The position numbers were made by a program, and so were the translations under genes. From Diploptera punctata (lineage: Eukaryota > Arthropoda > Insecta > Blattodea > Blaberidae), in contig JASPKZ010007426.1 in assembly GCA_030220185.1 (NCBI GenBank), forward strand, positions 185,001 to 249,000: 64,000 bases of DNA, written 5' to 3'. The notes under the pieces are model-generated. The model saw nothing but the letters and a program-made list of their open reading frames with translations, searched no databases and was not told where the DNA came from. Numbering within the stretch: the stretch's first letter is position 1; each line of letters begins with the position of its first letter. Of this stretch, positions 21,484 to 33,376 are shown in pieces.

Positions 21484-21671
21484 TATTAATATTTGTTGCA
21501 AATACTTCAGAACATCATAGTGAAATATCCTTATATCATTGTAAGTTCTTTGATATAAACTCATGCCTAGTTCCTTATGATACTCGTAAAGCCCAGGTCT
21601 TAGCACAAATCTCGAAGCTCGATTCCGTCCACGTGAGCTAAAACTTTTAATGATTCATGTAAAAGTTAAAA

Positions 21672-22831
21672 ACGTGAAATTGTTATTGGGTGATAGCGAA
21701 GAGATACTAAAGGACAATGCGCGCTCACTATTGAGTGACACTAAGAAATTGGGACTGGAAATAAATATCAATAAAACTAAATATATGGTTACATACAGAA
21801 ATTCATTTTTTAATGGAAATGGACAGTTAATGACAAATGAGGGAAATTTTGTGGAGGTGGCTGAATGCAAATACCTAAGAACTATAATCACAAATAGGAA
21901 TGAGATGCACAAAGAAATTAATAAAAGGCTCAATTCTGGAAATGCGTGCTATTATGAATTACAGAGACTGGACGTACCAACTCCTTTCAAAAAACACATT
22001 AAACTGAAAATATATAAAAATTGTATTCTACCAGTTATATTATGCGGATACGAAACATGGACTCTTACTTTAAGGCAGGAAATAAGATTACGAGTATTTG
22101 ATAATAAAGTTCTTAAGACCAAAGAGTCCACCGCTGTGGTCTCGAGGTAGCGTGCTGCCTTGTCACGCAACGGGCCCGGGTTCGATCCCCGGTCGGGGCA
22201 GTTTTTCTGGGTGAGGTTTTTATCGGGGTTTTTCCTCACCTGTAAGAAAAATGTCAGGAAAACTTTAAGGCCCAAACGGTCCCCGAAATCATATGGCCAT
22301 CATCATCCTTATCATTATCATCATCATCACCATCATCATCCTTCACCGGTGTGGTAAGCAACGGGAAGCTACCACACCTACAATTCCCTAGAAAAACTGC
22401 AAGCATAGCATGAAAATTCTATGATTGCAGTGAAGGACCTGCCCTCGGGTAGAATTACTATGGATGGATGGAAGACCAAAGAGAGATGAGCAGACAGGTG
22501 AATGGAAAAGACTACATAACAGTGAACTACATGGTCTTTATAGGAAGCCAGATATAATAAGAACAGTTAAGTCTCGTAGACTGCGATGGGCAGGACATGT
22601 GGCACGAATGGGAATGAAAGAGGTGCATGGAAGCTTCTTGTAGGAAAACCAGAGGGAAAACACCCAGTTGGTAGATCAAGAATGAGGTGGGAGAATAACA
22701 TTAACCATGATTTGAAGGAAGTAGATTACTCAGGAGATGATTGGGAAACATTAGATCAGGATAGGGATGTATGGAGAGCTTATGTCCGCGCGGCCATGAA
22801 CCTACGGGTTTGATAGTGCTAGTGAGTTACC
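21672..22831 (+). pseudogene. LINE A copy split by a SINE 1
   Basis: The left part (21672-22126) reads DSEEILKDNARSLLSDTKKL, NINKTKYMVT, KYLRTIITNRNEM and ILPVILCGYETWTLTLRQE. The right part (from 22472) starts at the repeated target, gives KRDEQTGEWKRLHNS-type peptide in broken frames, then GKPEGKHPVGRSRMRWENN and VWRAYVRAAMNLRV. It begins just after where the YADD box would be. Confidence 0.9.
22127..22471 (+). repeat. SINE 1, full-length with 12-bp TSD
   Basis: The target duplication aagaccaaagag lies at 22115-22126 and 22472-22483 and is part of the LINE A FGPKRDE region. Head tggtctcgaggtagcgtgct, B box ggttcgatccccgg, a central (ATC)n-rich stretch, and tail tatggatggatgg. The cleanest SINE 1 in the window, at 345 bp. 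Confidence 0.95.
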
Positions 22832-23067
22832 TAAGATCTCAGTCGTCCTTAACTATTAAATGCTGTCAAATATTCAGGAGGCCTTTCGAAATATTTGTTT
22901 CATCTTCTGATTCTGGAATGTTAGTAACTGTTGTTGGTGAGGATTTTGAATAGAGCGTTCAGATCACTGGGTGTGTTCTCATTTATTAATTGTAGCCAAG
23001 AATGTACATTTATAAAAAATGGACATTTAGAAAAAATGGACATATATAACATATTATCGTACTTACT

Positions 23068-23332
23068 ATAGTGCCGTAGCTAAAAAGAAGTGCATCGATG
23101 CACAAAAAGTAGCTTTTTGGGCGCTTAAGTGGCTTACACTATCTAAACCATAACGAACGCACCAATTTAATGTACACAGAATTCAATATCTAAAAAATTC
23201 TACAAAAAGTCCGCTATAGCTTATGTCCATCTTTTACGGACAACTCACAGTAACCACTTTTTGTCTTTCAGCTCATTGATGCCAAGAAGATCGACATAAG
23301 TGTTTGTGATTCCCGGGCAACGCCGGGTAACA
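23068..23332 (+). mobile_element. Helitron-like 3' segment, copy 1
   Basis: It aligns with the reverse of 30140-30420 (gctcattgatgccaagaaga and neighbours). Near its end is cccgggcaacgccggg, a GC-rich hairpin of the kind that precedes the CTRR terminus of Helitrons. Here the terminal CTRR is not clear, so the class is a suggestion. Confidence 0.45.
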
Positions 23333-23404
23333 CTACAGGATATCTAAACGTATAATTATTTTTCTTTTTACTTATTCAACTAAACATAAAAACACATTTA
23401 ATTT

Positions 23405-23438
23405 ATTTAGGCGCAATCTGGGTATTAGCTAGTGTTTA
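23405..23438 (+). mobile_element. Helitron-like 3' end
   Basis: ggcgcaatctgggtattagc followed by tagt matches the end of 32066-32097. The CTAG-T ending fits a Helitron 3' terminus; the hairpin is weak here. Confidence 0.35.
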
Positions 23439-23659
23439 AAAAAATATGGGACATAAAAACCCGTAATGCGCAACGTAGAACAATTACCACAAGGACATGC
23501 TGTTCACCAGAAACATATTTACTAATGAGAAGCTCCATTATAGCTTATTGGTCGAATAGGTTAAATTAGGATAAGTAGCGCCGAAGGGCGCGGACTTTGT
23601 CCGATTTCAACGGTTGTCCCTACTCAATATCTGTAATCAAATCACATCCTAAATTTTAC

Positions 23660-24317
23660 CAGTGCGATCAGTATAGCACTGGACAGCAGACGCGGGGATT
23701 TCACCATACACTGCTGACGCACTCGCGGTGGGGAACGGACAGCGTAGGATCGCGGTGATACAACCACACCCATTTTCGTAACTATTTTATAAATTGTCGT
23801 ACTTAACCAACTTTATTGAAGCAGGTGCTGGAACTGTTCACCTTCGTTGTCCATACATTTTGACACCTCTTTATAACGTTTATTGTACAGATTATGGACT
23901 GTTGAACGTGACGGAATTTTTACACCCGGGAATCCCGTTTCAAAAAGTCTTCATACTTGGCTGGCAGACTGAGTTAACAAATATTGATCATAAATAAATA
24001 CACGTTGTTCAGTAGAAAAAATATTAGCCATTATACAGTTTACTCTTTATACTTACACACACATCATTCAGTGTACATTTATACACGCCTATTTTATAAG
24101 ATACACATTTTAAAATTGAAATAACTTAACACACGCCATTCAGTTTTCAAGGAAAACCGACCGAGCACTTTATCTACTCGAAGTACACTTTCTGACTGTG
24201 ACTGTGAATGCGTGGGATGTACTCGTATACTGCTGAGTCAGCGCACATTTCAAATCCTGTGTCTGCACGTGTAAGCACAGCACAAACCCCGCGTCCAATA
24301 TTATACTGATCTCACTG
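23660..24317 (-). mobile_element. Tc1-mariner-type element, internally deleted
   Basis: The ends are inverted: cagtgcgatcagtata on the left and cagtgagatcagtata on the reverse of the right, with further similarity (gacgcggggattt-type) inside. TAC flanks both ends (23657-23659, 24318-24320), compatible with a TA duplication. The minus strand carries a fused transposase remnant. Confidence 0.7.
23813..24031 (-). pseudogene. fused N- and C-terminal transposase remnant
   Basis: ATG at 24031 opens MANIFSTEQRVFIYDQYLL, then GFPGVKIPSRSTVHNLYNK, typical of a DUF4817-type helix-turn-helix region. It runs in one frame into KCMDNEGEQFQHLLQ and a stop, resembling the family's C-terminal NNGGHFEHLL. The core with the catalytic acidic residues is absent. 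One in-frame stop interrupts the N-terminal part. Confidence 0.65.
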
Positions 24318-24485
24318 TACAACCCCGTTATACCAGGGTTTTCCAACTGCATTGCTAGCAGCAAAGAAATTAGCTGCCAAGGAACGAACAACCGTTCCAG
24401 CACGCAGCATACTGCATAGCACAGGAGTGCTGTCACAAAGTGAGCGAACATAGGATTGATTCATAAATTAAATTATCACAAGTAA

Positions 24486-24752
24486 TGTAATGGTGGGCAA
24501 ACAGTTTTCAGATACTTTTAAAATATTCGATGGTTTAAAGCAAGGAGAACGGACGATCCAGTTTTGTACTAGAGCATTCCATCATATATTTAGAGCAAGA
24601 AGAAGTATGGTATTAATACGCTGTTAGTTTATCGCTGATAAATGAGGTGCAGAAATAGATTAAACATAGGCTCAATTCTGGAAATTATGCACTGCAAGGA
24701 CTCTTGTCTTCCCAACTTATCTAACAAAACATTATTTGGCATATATGAACTC
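24486..24752 (+). pseudogene. LINE A fragment, degenerate
   Basis: VGKQFSDTFKI and GLKQGE mark the reverse-transcriptase region; internal deletions follow, then nucleotide similarity to the KHRLNSGN region (aaacataggctcaattctgg). It loses the YADD box. Confidence 0.7.
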
Positions 24753-25720
24753 TTTGTGCCTTCTTTTTCTATTATGAAAATCGCCTAAAAGTACAAAGCC
24801 TGGTTATGACTTTCTTTATTGGTAGAAATTGAGAAATGTTAACTTATTTTAAAATCATTTTTGAAAACATAATATTATCAAATCTGTATTTTGAATCAAT
24901 TTCTTCGTTGTTTGTCATACTTATTCAAAGTAGGTGCTCGTAGATGACAAAGTAGTGGGTATATTGATTAAACATGGCTGCATCGATAGTTCGTAACAAT
25001 TGTTCACTGCAAAATAATCTGACCTGTTGAAAATATTATTTAAAAAAATGAGGGGAGCTGTTTTTATCACGAAAGGAATAGTCAATAAAGAGATTTCGAT
25101 AAGTATTGATTAAAGCATGACCGTGATTGATTGAAAGAGTACAATCGTTAAAAAATGATAGGTCACTGTTAGAACCGTACTGTTTTCATATTATTTTTCT
25201 TTATTTCGTGGAAATAAAATTAATTTTAGCATTTTTTCATAAAATACCACCAGCGCTGTCGCTTTAATTTTGCTTTAATTGTACATATCAGGGTTTCGTA
25301 AAGAATACTTTCTAAATTGCCAGTAAATTGTTCAACGTTGCTATGAATGTGCTTAAATACATAAACAAAATACCTAGAATTGTATTAATAATTTATTATT
25401 TGTATCACTTCTTAACTAACAAATTAATTATTCACATTCTTTTTTTTTAAATTTTACCCTTAAAAGACCTATATTTCCTGCACTCCTCCAGATAAGCTTT
25501 TCTCTACACCCACAGAAACTAGAAAGGCATTTTCAAACTTATTTTTTTACGAATATCGTAATAATTTCGCACTTTTCACAAAATTAGTAAATTTTGCTTC
25601 AAATTGAACTTTTCGCTATAATTAATGAAAATAATATCGAAGTTTCACCAACCAAATTCACATGATCCAACAATATACCTTCAATTAGCTTTAAATATTT
25701 GTATCGTTTTTATTGTTTAT
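24753..25720. other. unassigned AT-rich sequence
   Basis: No recognisable repeat or coding motif. Confidence 0.3.
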
Positions 25721-25723
25721 GTC

Positions 25724-25772
25724 AGGGACGGACAAACTACGGCCCGCGGGCTGAATACGGCCTTCCATTAAT
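25724..25772 (+). mobile_element. possible hAT terminus
   Basis: cagggacggacaaactacgg followed by cccgcgggctgaatacggcc resembles the CAGGGRTCGGCAAACTACGG end shared by many hAT elements. No partner terminus was found, so only a fragment or chance match is claimed. Confidence 0.35.
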
Positions 25773-25947
25773 TTCTATATGGTCGTTGTAGGCCTGTAAT
25801 ATTGTAGTAAATTAAAATATACTATGGGCATGCCTATAATATAGTAACGGAACAATAACTTGTGAAATATGTTATTACGACATAAATAGAAACTTAACAA
25901 ATCAACACACGCTTATAATAATAATAATAATAATTTTATTATTAGTA

Positions 25948-26240
25948 TTATATATAGAATGGATAGAATACGAAATAAAGAAATAAGGGAAATTATGGGT
26001 GTGCAAGAGGAGCCGGACATTATAGAAAAGAAAAGATTACAGTGGCATTGCCAAGTCAAAAGAATGCCAGTGCAAAGATTGCCTAAAATTGTTATGGAGT
26101 GGATCCCAAATGAAAGGTGGAAGACCGAAGAAAACTTGGATAGATGGTGTACAAAGCGACTATGAATATCAGAGGATTGGAGGAAGAACAATGGATGGGC
26201 AGAGAGGAATGGTGTTTGGCTGCCATGATACCGGATGATG
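25948..26240 (+). pseudogene. LINE C C-terminal fragment
   Basis: RMDRIRNKEIREIMGVQEEP, RLQWHCQVKRMPVQRLPKIV and EWIPNERWKTEENLD show the end of a LINE ORF2, followed in other frames by NIRGLEEEQWMGREEW and a (GAT)n tail. Copies lie at 44468-44800 and, reversed, 46675-46922. Confidence 0.8.
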
Positions 26241-26309
26241 ATGATGATGATGATGATAATAATAATAATAATAATTATTATTATTATTATTTTATTATTA
26301 TTATTATTA

Positions 26310-26382
<73 letters not shown>

Positions 26383-26392
26383 GCTTTACATA
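26236..26392 (+). repeat. (GAT)n(AAT)n(ATT)n array after the LINE C tail
   Basis: The LINE tail runs through GAT into AAT and about 35 ATT units. The join of three trinucleotides suggests expansion and drift from the tail. Confidence 0.9.
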
Positions 26393-26469
26393 CAACATTA
26401 GAATACTATAACACTGTAATTAAACGAGAGAGCAGGAACATTAATTTTGAACAGAAAAAATATATCAAA

Positions 26470-26935
26470 ATTTAGTGAAAAAAGAATGCAAAATTATAAG
26501 AAAAAATTTAGATCCTGAAGTCATAGGTGAAGCATATAACTCAAAAGTAAAAAGGAAATAAAATTATATACCGACATTCGTAGTAACATTAGAAAACGAA
26601 AGTTAAAATTGTATTGGCATATTAAACGAATGGACTCAAATACACTCTCAAAACAAATATTAGAATTCTACGAAAATAGAAGTAAAGCACGAGTGGATAC
26701 TATAAAATGGATTGGTAAAGTAAAAATTGGATTTAAAATTGGCAGGAATTACTCAAGAAGATATCATAACAGAGATATCTTTAGAATTAAGGTAAACAAG
26801 TGGCAGGTAGACCAAGAGGACAAAAGAAAAACAGAAGAGACAAAGAAAGCCCATAATCAGACAATGAGGGACATACGGAGTAAAAGGAAATACAATCTGA
26901 GTACTTCGCGTAATCCTACATGGGATCATTCGCAA
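26470..26935 (+). pseudogene. LINE C-terminal remnant
   Basis: DIRSNIRKRKLKLYWHIKRM, DSNTLSKQILEFYENR and WQVDQEDKRKTEE occupy the usual positions of the LINE C-terminal WxGHVxRM and later segments. Expected GRPR motif not preserved; subfamily uncertain. Confidence 0.55.
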
Positions 26936-26939
26936 TAAA

Positions 26940-28190
26940 AAATAATAATCACCAGTTACAATAGGTCCTATGGCTCTCAGTACCTTGATGTATCTTCCCG
27001 CGATACAAATAAATTTGGAGGGCTGTCGTTTATGTGAAGAAAATAGTGCCATTGTCTATTATTTGGGGGTGTGAGTGAAATACTCTTGAAAATATGTGTA
27101 ACAATGCTGAACCTCCTTCTTCTGTTTTAAATGTGCTAAAAAGATCAGCTATGAATGGAATAAATCGATTCACCTACAAACATTTTATCCCTCACACTCT
27201 GTATCAAAATATCTGGGGCGTAATTTTAATACTGTTACGCTAACAAATTAATTCTATCGTGAATTAAAAACGGTAATATAATATGCAATTAGGTTAATTA
27301 TTTTTTACTTCATACTACGTTGATCAAATACCGCAAATGTAAATGCAATTAAAACATAACTTAATTCAATAATTAATCTCTAATCTATGTACAGATTTGA
27401 TTACTTTTTCTAATTCATACTTGATATACTAAATCCTGCGTCCGTAAATAAAACTATATTAAATTAATCAGTTGATATGGTCTTTACTTGATGAAGACCC
27501 ATGATATTTATTTATTATTTAAAACTATTATATGCTTTTCATAAATATTTATGAAGATAATATAAAACTTTGATAGTTATATTAAATTATATGCTATCAT
27601 TGCAAAGCAGGTGTGTTCAAACCAGCTATTCGCGGACCGTAAGTGCTCATTGCATTTTTTTACGGTCACCTCTATCGAAATATGACCACAATTTAAATTA
27701 ATTTCGTATTTGGGGTTTCCAGTCGAAAGCCAACAAGACAGCTTACAGATGTTATTAATTTTACATAATGAAAGTTGTGCCTCAATCCGAATTTTCAAAA
27801 ATGTTTACAAACATGCTGTGTCAATTGTCTGGGAAAAATCGTAAAATAGTGTGTGAGTTGTCCATTTCCCTCATGGTGAAATACAGTGATAACCTTTTAT
27901 AGTACTTTTGTTAATTCCATTCCATTCCTTCATCGCAATTTAACCTCTTACCTTTATAGGTACTTTTACGTACCACACGCCGCCCGAGCCTTACAGTGAC
28001 ACGATCCGTCGGGAGAGGGATTTTTAGTTTTGGTTTAGTGTTACAAGGAATAGAGAAATCTAGCTAATATGACGCTAGATGTCTCTACCATGCAGTAATT
28101 TAAATCACTAAAATTCTCGTTGAATGAGAAACTTGAAGCAAGTAGCTTTAGCTTTGATTTTTGTGCCTTTCAATTAAAAACGGCAAATAA
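26940..28190. other. unassigned, with one dispersed string
   Basis: 27256-27280 repeats the string next to the first Tigger. Nothing else recognisable. Confidence 0.3.
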
Positions 28191-28194
28191 TTTT

Positions 28195-28290
28195 CTTGGA
28201 TTCGGCCTTGGTAGATCACAACACTTCTCTGGGAGAAATGTCAAATAGGGTTCGACATACAATGGTTTACAGTCCCCTTGTTAGTTCAAA
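28195..28290 (+). repeat. dispersed repeat, about 95 bp
   Basis: gatcacaacacttctctggg and gacatacaatggtttacag recur at 39478-39590 and reversed at 39155-39245. Confidence 0.6.
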
Positions 28291-28372
28291 ATTAAATGTA
28301 TATTCGCACATATAAATGCATTAGGCTTATATAATGCAAATGCAAGTTACTGGCAACAGACGGTGAGATATA

Positions 28373-29413
28373 TTCAAATCTCTGTGTTGGAACACAGAGA
28401 GATGTTCAGACCTCTGTGTTGGAACACAGAGAGATGTTCAGACCTCTGTGTTGGGGCATTGAGATATATTCAAACCTCTGTGTTGGATCTCTGAAATATA
28501 GTCATATCCTTAAATTGGATCTACGTGTTGGGTTTCAGAGATAATTTAACCTCTGTGTTGGGTCTCTGACAGATGTTCAGACCTCTGTGTTGGGCATTGA
28601 GAGATATTCAAACCTCTGTGTTGGATCTCTGAAATATAGTCATATCCTTAAATTGGATCTACGTGTTGGGTTTCTGAGAGATAATTTAACCTCTGTGTTG
28701 GGTCTCTGACAGATGTTCCAACCTCTGTGTTGGGGAATTGAGAGATATTCAAACCTCTGTGTTGGATCTCTGAAATATAGTCATATCCTTAAATTGGATC
28801 TACGTGTTGGGTTTCTGAGAGATAATTTAACCTCTGTGTTAGGTCTCTGACAGATGTTCCAACCTCTGTGTTGGGGCATTGAGAGATATTCAAACCTCTG
28901 TGTTGGATCTCTGAAATATAGTCATATCCTTAAATTGGATCTACGTGTTGGGTTTCAGAGATAATTTAACCTCTGTGTTGGGTCTCTGACAGATGTTCCA
29001 ACCTCTGTGTTGGGGCATTGAGAGATATTCAAACCTCTGTGTTGGATCTCTGAAATATAGTCATATCCTTAAATTGGATCTACGTGTTGGGTTTCTGAGA
29101 GATAATTTAACCTCTGTGTTGGGTCTCTGACAGATGTTCCAACCTCTGTGTTGGGGCATTGAGATATATTCAAACCTCTGTGTTGGATCTCTGAAATATA
29201 GTCATATCCTTAAATTGGATCTACGTGTTGGGTTTCTGAGAGATAATTTAACCTCTGTGTTGGGTCTCTGACAGATGTTCCAACCTCTGTGTTGGGGCAT
29301 TGAGAGATATTCAAACCTCTGTGTTGGATCTCTGAAATATAGTCATATCCTTAAATTGGATCTACGTGTTGGGTTTCTGAGAGATAATTTAACCTCTGTG
29401 TTGGGTCTCTGAC
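28373..29413 (+). repeat. 141-bp higher-order satellite
   Basis: About seven units of 138-141 bp; the marker atctacgtgttggg occurs at 28519, 28657, 28798, 28939, 29078, 29219 and 29360. Each unit consists of four degenerate subunits of about 35 bp, three starting cctctgtgttgg. The left edge has simpler copies with the palindrome ctctgtgttggaacacagag. A 29163 unit and the first unit differ by small changes, so units are not identical. Confidence 0.95.
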
Positions 29414-29584
29414 AAAATAATATTTCCACATTAACCAAGAATAGTGTCAATCTATTTTTATGTTAATAGTAATTTTTCCTTTAATTTTTTAACCCCTTTG
29501 TGTTTTATATTAAGTTATTGATTGTTCAGTAAACAATTTTTATCATTATTTTTATCTTTATGTTAATATACCCTTATTAATATT

Positions 29585-29665
29585 GTTGAGGTCGCTAAGC
29601 TGATTGATGCCAAGATGATGATTGAGATAAATTAATACCCGAACAACGGCTGGTAATCAGCTATG
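29585..29665 (+). mobile_element. Helitron-like 3' segment, diverged
   Basis: tgattgatgccaagatgatg, cccgaacaacggctgg and taatcagctat parallel the ends at 23068-23332 and 30140-30420. The satellite ends 170 bp upstream, which may mean it lies within the same element. Confidence 0.35.
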
Positions 29666-29811
29666 GATCACACACATACGTTTTTGACCACACAACTACA
29701 CAAGGGTATGGAGGACCTCCCCGAATGAGTGATCAGCTCAATGCCACAGCCTCCTCCGAGACAATACAACATTAAGACGAAATACAACATTCAAACAAAC
29801 ACGGCGAATAT

Positions 29812-29996
29812 GATTATGATGGCCAGATGATGTTCGGGGACCGTTTGTCCCTTAACGTTTCCTGATATTTATCTTATAGATGAGGAAAAAACCCGAAAAT
29901 AAACATCAGCCAAGAAGCTTGTCCCGACTGGGGATCGAATCCGGGGCCGGTTACGAGGTAACGACATTGTCCCGAGGTCACAGCAGTGGACATCAG
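29812..29996 (-). repeat. SINE 1 head-half copy
   Basis: Minus-strand ctgtgacctcgggacaatg and the B-box-like ggattcgatccccag are visible. The 3' half is missing. Confidence 0.75.
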
Positions 29997-30139
29997 TTTT
30001 ATAATTAAATTATAAATTTTGATATTGTATTATTGTAACACACTTTATCTACTATTTTTATCAAACTGCACGATTATTTCATCGTTAGTTGACTACAGTA
30101 CAATAGCAAATCATGAAATTCTCGTTATTTGTACGTAGC

Positions 30140-30420
30140 CCGTGCTGATTACTCGGCGTTGCCCGGGAATCGTATCCCGATCTTCTTGGCATCAATGAGC
30201 TGAAAGACAAAAATGGTTATTGTGACTTATTCGTAAAAGATAAACATATGCTGTCGCGGACCTTTTTATAGAATTTTTTACATATTCAATTCTGTGTATA
30301 TCAATTTAGCGTATTTCTTATGGTTAAGGCAGAGCAAGCCATTTAAACATGCAAAAAGCGACTTCTTTAGTGCATTGATACTTTTTTTTTAGCTCCGGCG
30401 CTATAGTACGTACGGTAATA
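30140..30420 (-). mobile_element. Helitron-like 3' segment, copy 2
   Basis: Reverse complement of 23068-23332 with substitutions: cggcgttgcccgggaatcg, gatcttcttggcatcaatga. Confidence 0.45.
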
Positions 30421-30671
30421 TGTTATATATGTTAATTGTTCCACAAAAAAAAAATCTCTAAATGATGGTGAAATCCCATTCAAATCGATATCAAGTAGTT
30501 TTTGAGTCCAAGGAAAGACACAGACTGGCACTCATTTTTATATAGGCCCTATAAAGGTTCAGCTTGTGCGTACAGTATGTTTGTATTCGCAAAACTCGAA
30601 AAGCAATCGGTCACTTTACACATACAGGTTTTAAAGTACGGCGAGTGTTTAGCAGCCATCTATTATGCTAT

Positions 30672-30785
30672 AAAACCATTAGGTGTAGGAGTTCACCTCA
30701 AACAAAAATTAAAAAATCTCTCTAGCGGTCGCTATTTTCGATGTTTCACAACGAAACTGAGTATATTATATTAAAATTAACCGAT
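30672..30785 (+). repeat. dispersed repeat (accattaggtgtaggagtt type)
   Basis: Shares ccattaggtgtaggagttca and the actgagtatata end with 51262-51390 and, reversed, 37375-37480; a weaker match lies at 32010-32065, next to a Helitron-like end. It may be part of a Helitron-like element. Confidence 0.55.
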
Positions 30786-31665
30786 GCAGAATTTATATAA
30801 AAAAAAAGCTAAATAAGACCATTATAAATTGGTATTTACCTGAAATCGGAAATTAAAAATTGATTCTATACCGTATTCGGCCTTAGTTTATGTTGTACTG
30901 ATAAACAAAGTCCCAAAAGGTATCCTGCCGCAGGCATCTATGATTGGTGGAGCGATTGTACTATTTTACGCGTCACCTGACTTGCTGATGTTTAACATAT
31001 TCAACACGAGCGGAAATGTTGAAATAACTGAATTTCCCTCTTCGTCAAATGACATGCGCAAATGGTGTTACATTTAAATTTATACTTACTGTTCACCATT
31101 GTAATTTTTTCATATGTTATATTGCGTTTTATTACGTTATTATTATTGCTGTGATAATTTTGTTCTTACATAGTAGTTATATAAAATGTAGATTGATCAG
31201 GGAACTATGTTTTCATTTACGCCGCTGGACAACAATGCCATTAGTTTTATGCGACCAATGAAATCACACTTAACCATGTGCTTCTGTTTACATTACAACA
31301 TAAACTAAGGCCGAAAGCTGTATAGCAACAGCTATGTTTGTCTTGTCGTAATGTATACTTAGTACTATCCGACTTAGCGGAACATTGACCTGCTTTGTTT
31401 GTGGATGATTTGCGAACTAATACCGTGTCATCCCGCGTACACTCGTTTCACGTCAGTCTGTGACGTCGAGGAGTGCAGCTGTTACTCTAGATAAGCTGGT
31501 TAACTGGTTCATTTACTATCTGTTGCTGATTATACATGGCTAGTAACTACGTACATGCGACGCAGAAACAGTGCTGCTATGACTGGAAGTAAACGTCCCA
31601 CTGTATCGTATAATACATACAGATTTTCAGCTACGGCAATTTTTAGCCGTTATCTATTTCTCTTT

Positions 31666-31990
31666 GTTATGCGCCGTAACCGAGTAGTTAAGGCAAGAAG
31701 CCTTGGCGCAGAGCTACGGGACTTGCGCTGGTTCGAATCCCCATGGGGGAAGAAAATTTCTCATGGAATTTCGGCCAGTATGGGACAGGTGCCCACCCAG
31801 CATCGTGAGATATTTGGGTAGCTACAATAAGTAGTGACTCCAGGTTGAGAAAACCAGCTATAACGGCTGGCCACAGTCACCCCTACACTGGCTAGATGAT
31901 CGTCTACCTCTGTGATTAACACATGTGGATGTGAAGCCAGCAGCCGGATAATGGCTAAGGGCCTTCTAGGTCTGTCGCGCTTGGAGTGGA
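31666..31990 (+). repeat. SINE 3, full-length with 17-bp TSD
   Basis: The target gttatctatttctcttt is at 31649-31665 and 31991-32007. Head gcgccgtaaccgagtagtta, B box ggttcgaatcccc; body includes catggaatttcggccagtat and the end cttctaggtctgtcgcgc. Confidence 0.95.
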
Positions 31991-32007
31991 GTTATCTATT
32001 TCTCTTT

Positions 32008-32097
32008 AAAACCTTAGGTCTTGGAGTTGATCTGAAATGAGAATTTAAAAATATTTAATTTAATTTGGCGCAGCAGCGCACGCCAGGTATTAGCTAG
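32008..32097 (+). mobile_element. Helitron-like 3' end interrupted upstream by SINE 3
   Basis: taggtcttggagttgatctg, then ggcgcagcagcgcacgcc (hairpin-capable) and ggtattagctag before t. The CTAG/T end fits a Helitron terminus. Confidence 0.4.
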
Positions 32098-32584
32098 TGC
32101 TGTATAAAAATAATAAATCGCATATACACTGATATGCTATTTTTAGCACGTCCATTTTGTTAATAAGCAGGAAAGTACGGAATGTCTGTAATTCAAACCC
32201 CGTGTAATATGATTTGAATGAATTCCATCAAGTTAATAAATATCTTCATTGTGATGCGTTGCTTCATATGGTTATTGATTTTTAACTTTAATTTGGAATT
32301 TACAGGGAAAAATGTAATACATATCCAAGTTAATAGAGAAAAGTGCTGTATTGCATTTTACATCAAACTCTGTATTGAAAATATTTTTTGTTTAGGATTT
32401 TTCCACGGTATTATTAGTGATATTTTTTTTATCTTGAATTACTAATTCTCCCGGAAGTAGTTTTAATAGAGCTTCACCGTTTTGAAAAAATATCTCTCAT
32501 TTTTAAATTACAAAATCTACACAAATTAAAAAGAAAAATTCATTCTTTCGAATAAATCATTCATAGAGGTTCAACAAAAAAATA
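32098..32584. other. unassigned AT-rich sequence
   Basis: No recognisable motif. Confidence 0.3.
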
Positions 32585-32654
32585 CAGAGTGTCTCTAAAG
32601 TAACTACCCATGAAAACACTATTTTAAAAAAAATAAATAAACTATTAGCTTAGT

Positions 32655-33358
32655 AATATCAATAAAACTAAATATATGGTCACACATATAAATACATTAT
32701 ATAACGTAAATGGACAGATAATTACGGATAAGGGAGGTTTTGAGGAAGTGTCAGAATTCAAATACCTAGGTACAATAATCACAAATAGGAGTGAGATGCA
32801 CAAAGTAATTAAACATAGGCTCAATTATGGAAATGCGTGTTGTTATGCGTTACAGAGACTCTTGACGTCCCAACTCCTTTCAAAGAAAGGTTAACTAAAA
32901 TATATAAAACTATTATTCTACCAGTTATATTATATGGATGTGAAACTTGTGCTCTTACAGATTACAAGTATTTGAGAATAAAGTATTTAGGAAAATGTTT
33001 GGACCAAAGACAGATGAACAGACACGTGAATGGGGAAGACTACATAACAGTGAACTACATGGTCTTTATACGAATCCAGATATAATAACAGTTAAGTCTC
33101 ATAGACTGCGATGAGCAGGACATGTGGCACGAATGGGGGAATGAAAGATGGGCATGGAAGCTTCTTGTAGGAAAACAAGAGTGTAAACGCCCAGTTGGTA
33201 GACCAAGAATGAGGTGGGAGAATAACATTAACTATGATTTGAGGGAAGTAGATTATACAGGAAATGATTGGAAAACATTAGCTCAGGATAGGGATGTATG
33301 GGGAGCTTATGTCCGCGCGACCATGAACCTACGGGTTCGATAGTGCCAGTTAGTTAGT
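32655..33358 (+). pseudogene. LINE A copy with 12-bp TSD
   Basis: tattagcttagt is at 32643-32654 and 33359-33370. Segments: NINKTKYMVTHINTLYN, KYLGTIITNRSEMHK, ILPVILYGCETCALT, KLLVGKQECKRPVGRPRMRW, then DVWGAYVRATMNLRV, stop and (GTTA)n tail. Confidence 0.9.
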
Positions 33359-33376
33359 TATTAGCTTAGTGCAACA

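Noticed and set aside
24170..24451. 93-codon minus-strand frame with Leu-rich start
   Set aside because: Mostly within the inverted-end region of the deleted transposon; no family match seen.
28373..29413. CRISPR array
   Set aside because: Units are directly adjoining satellite repeats with no variable spacers, and the setting is eukaryotic.
30502..30774. 90-codon plus-strand frame
   Set aside because: Overlaps a non-coding dispersed repeat found in both orientations; other copies do not keep the frame.
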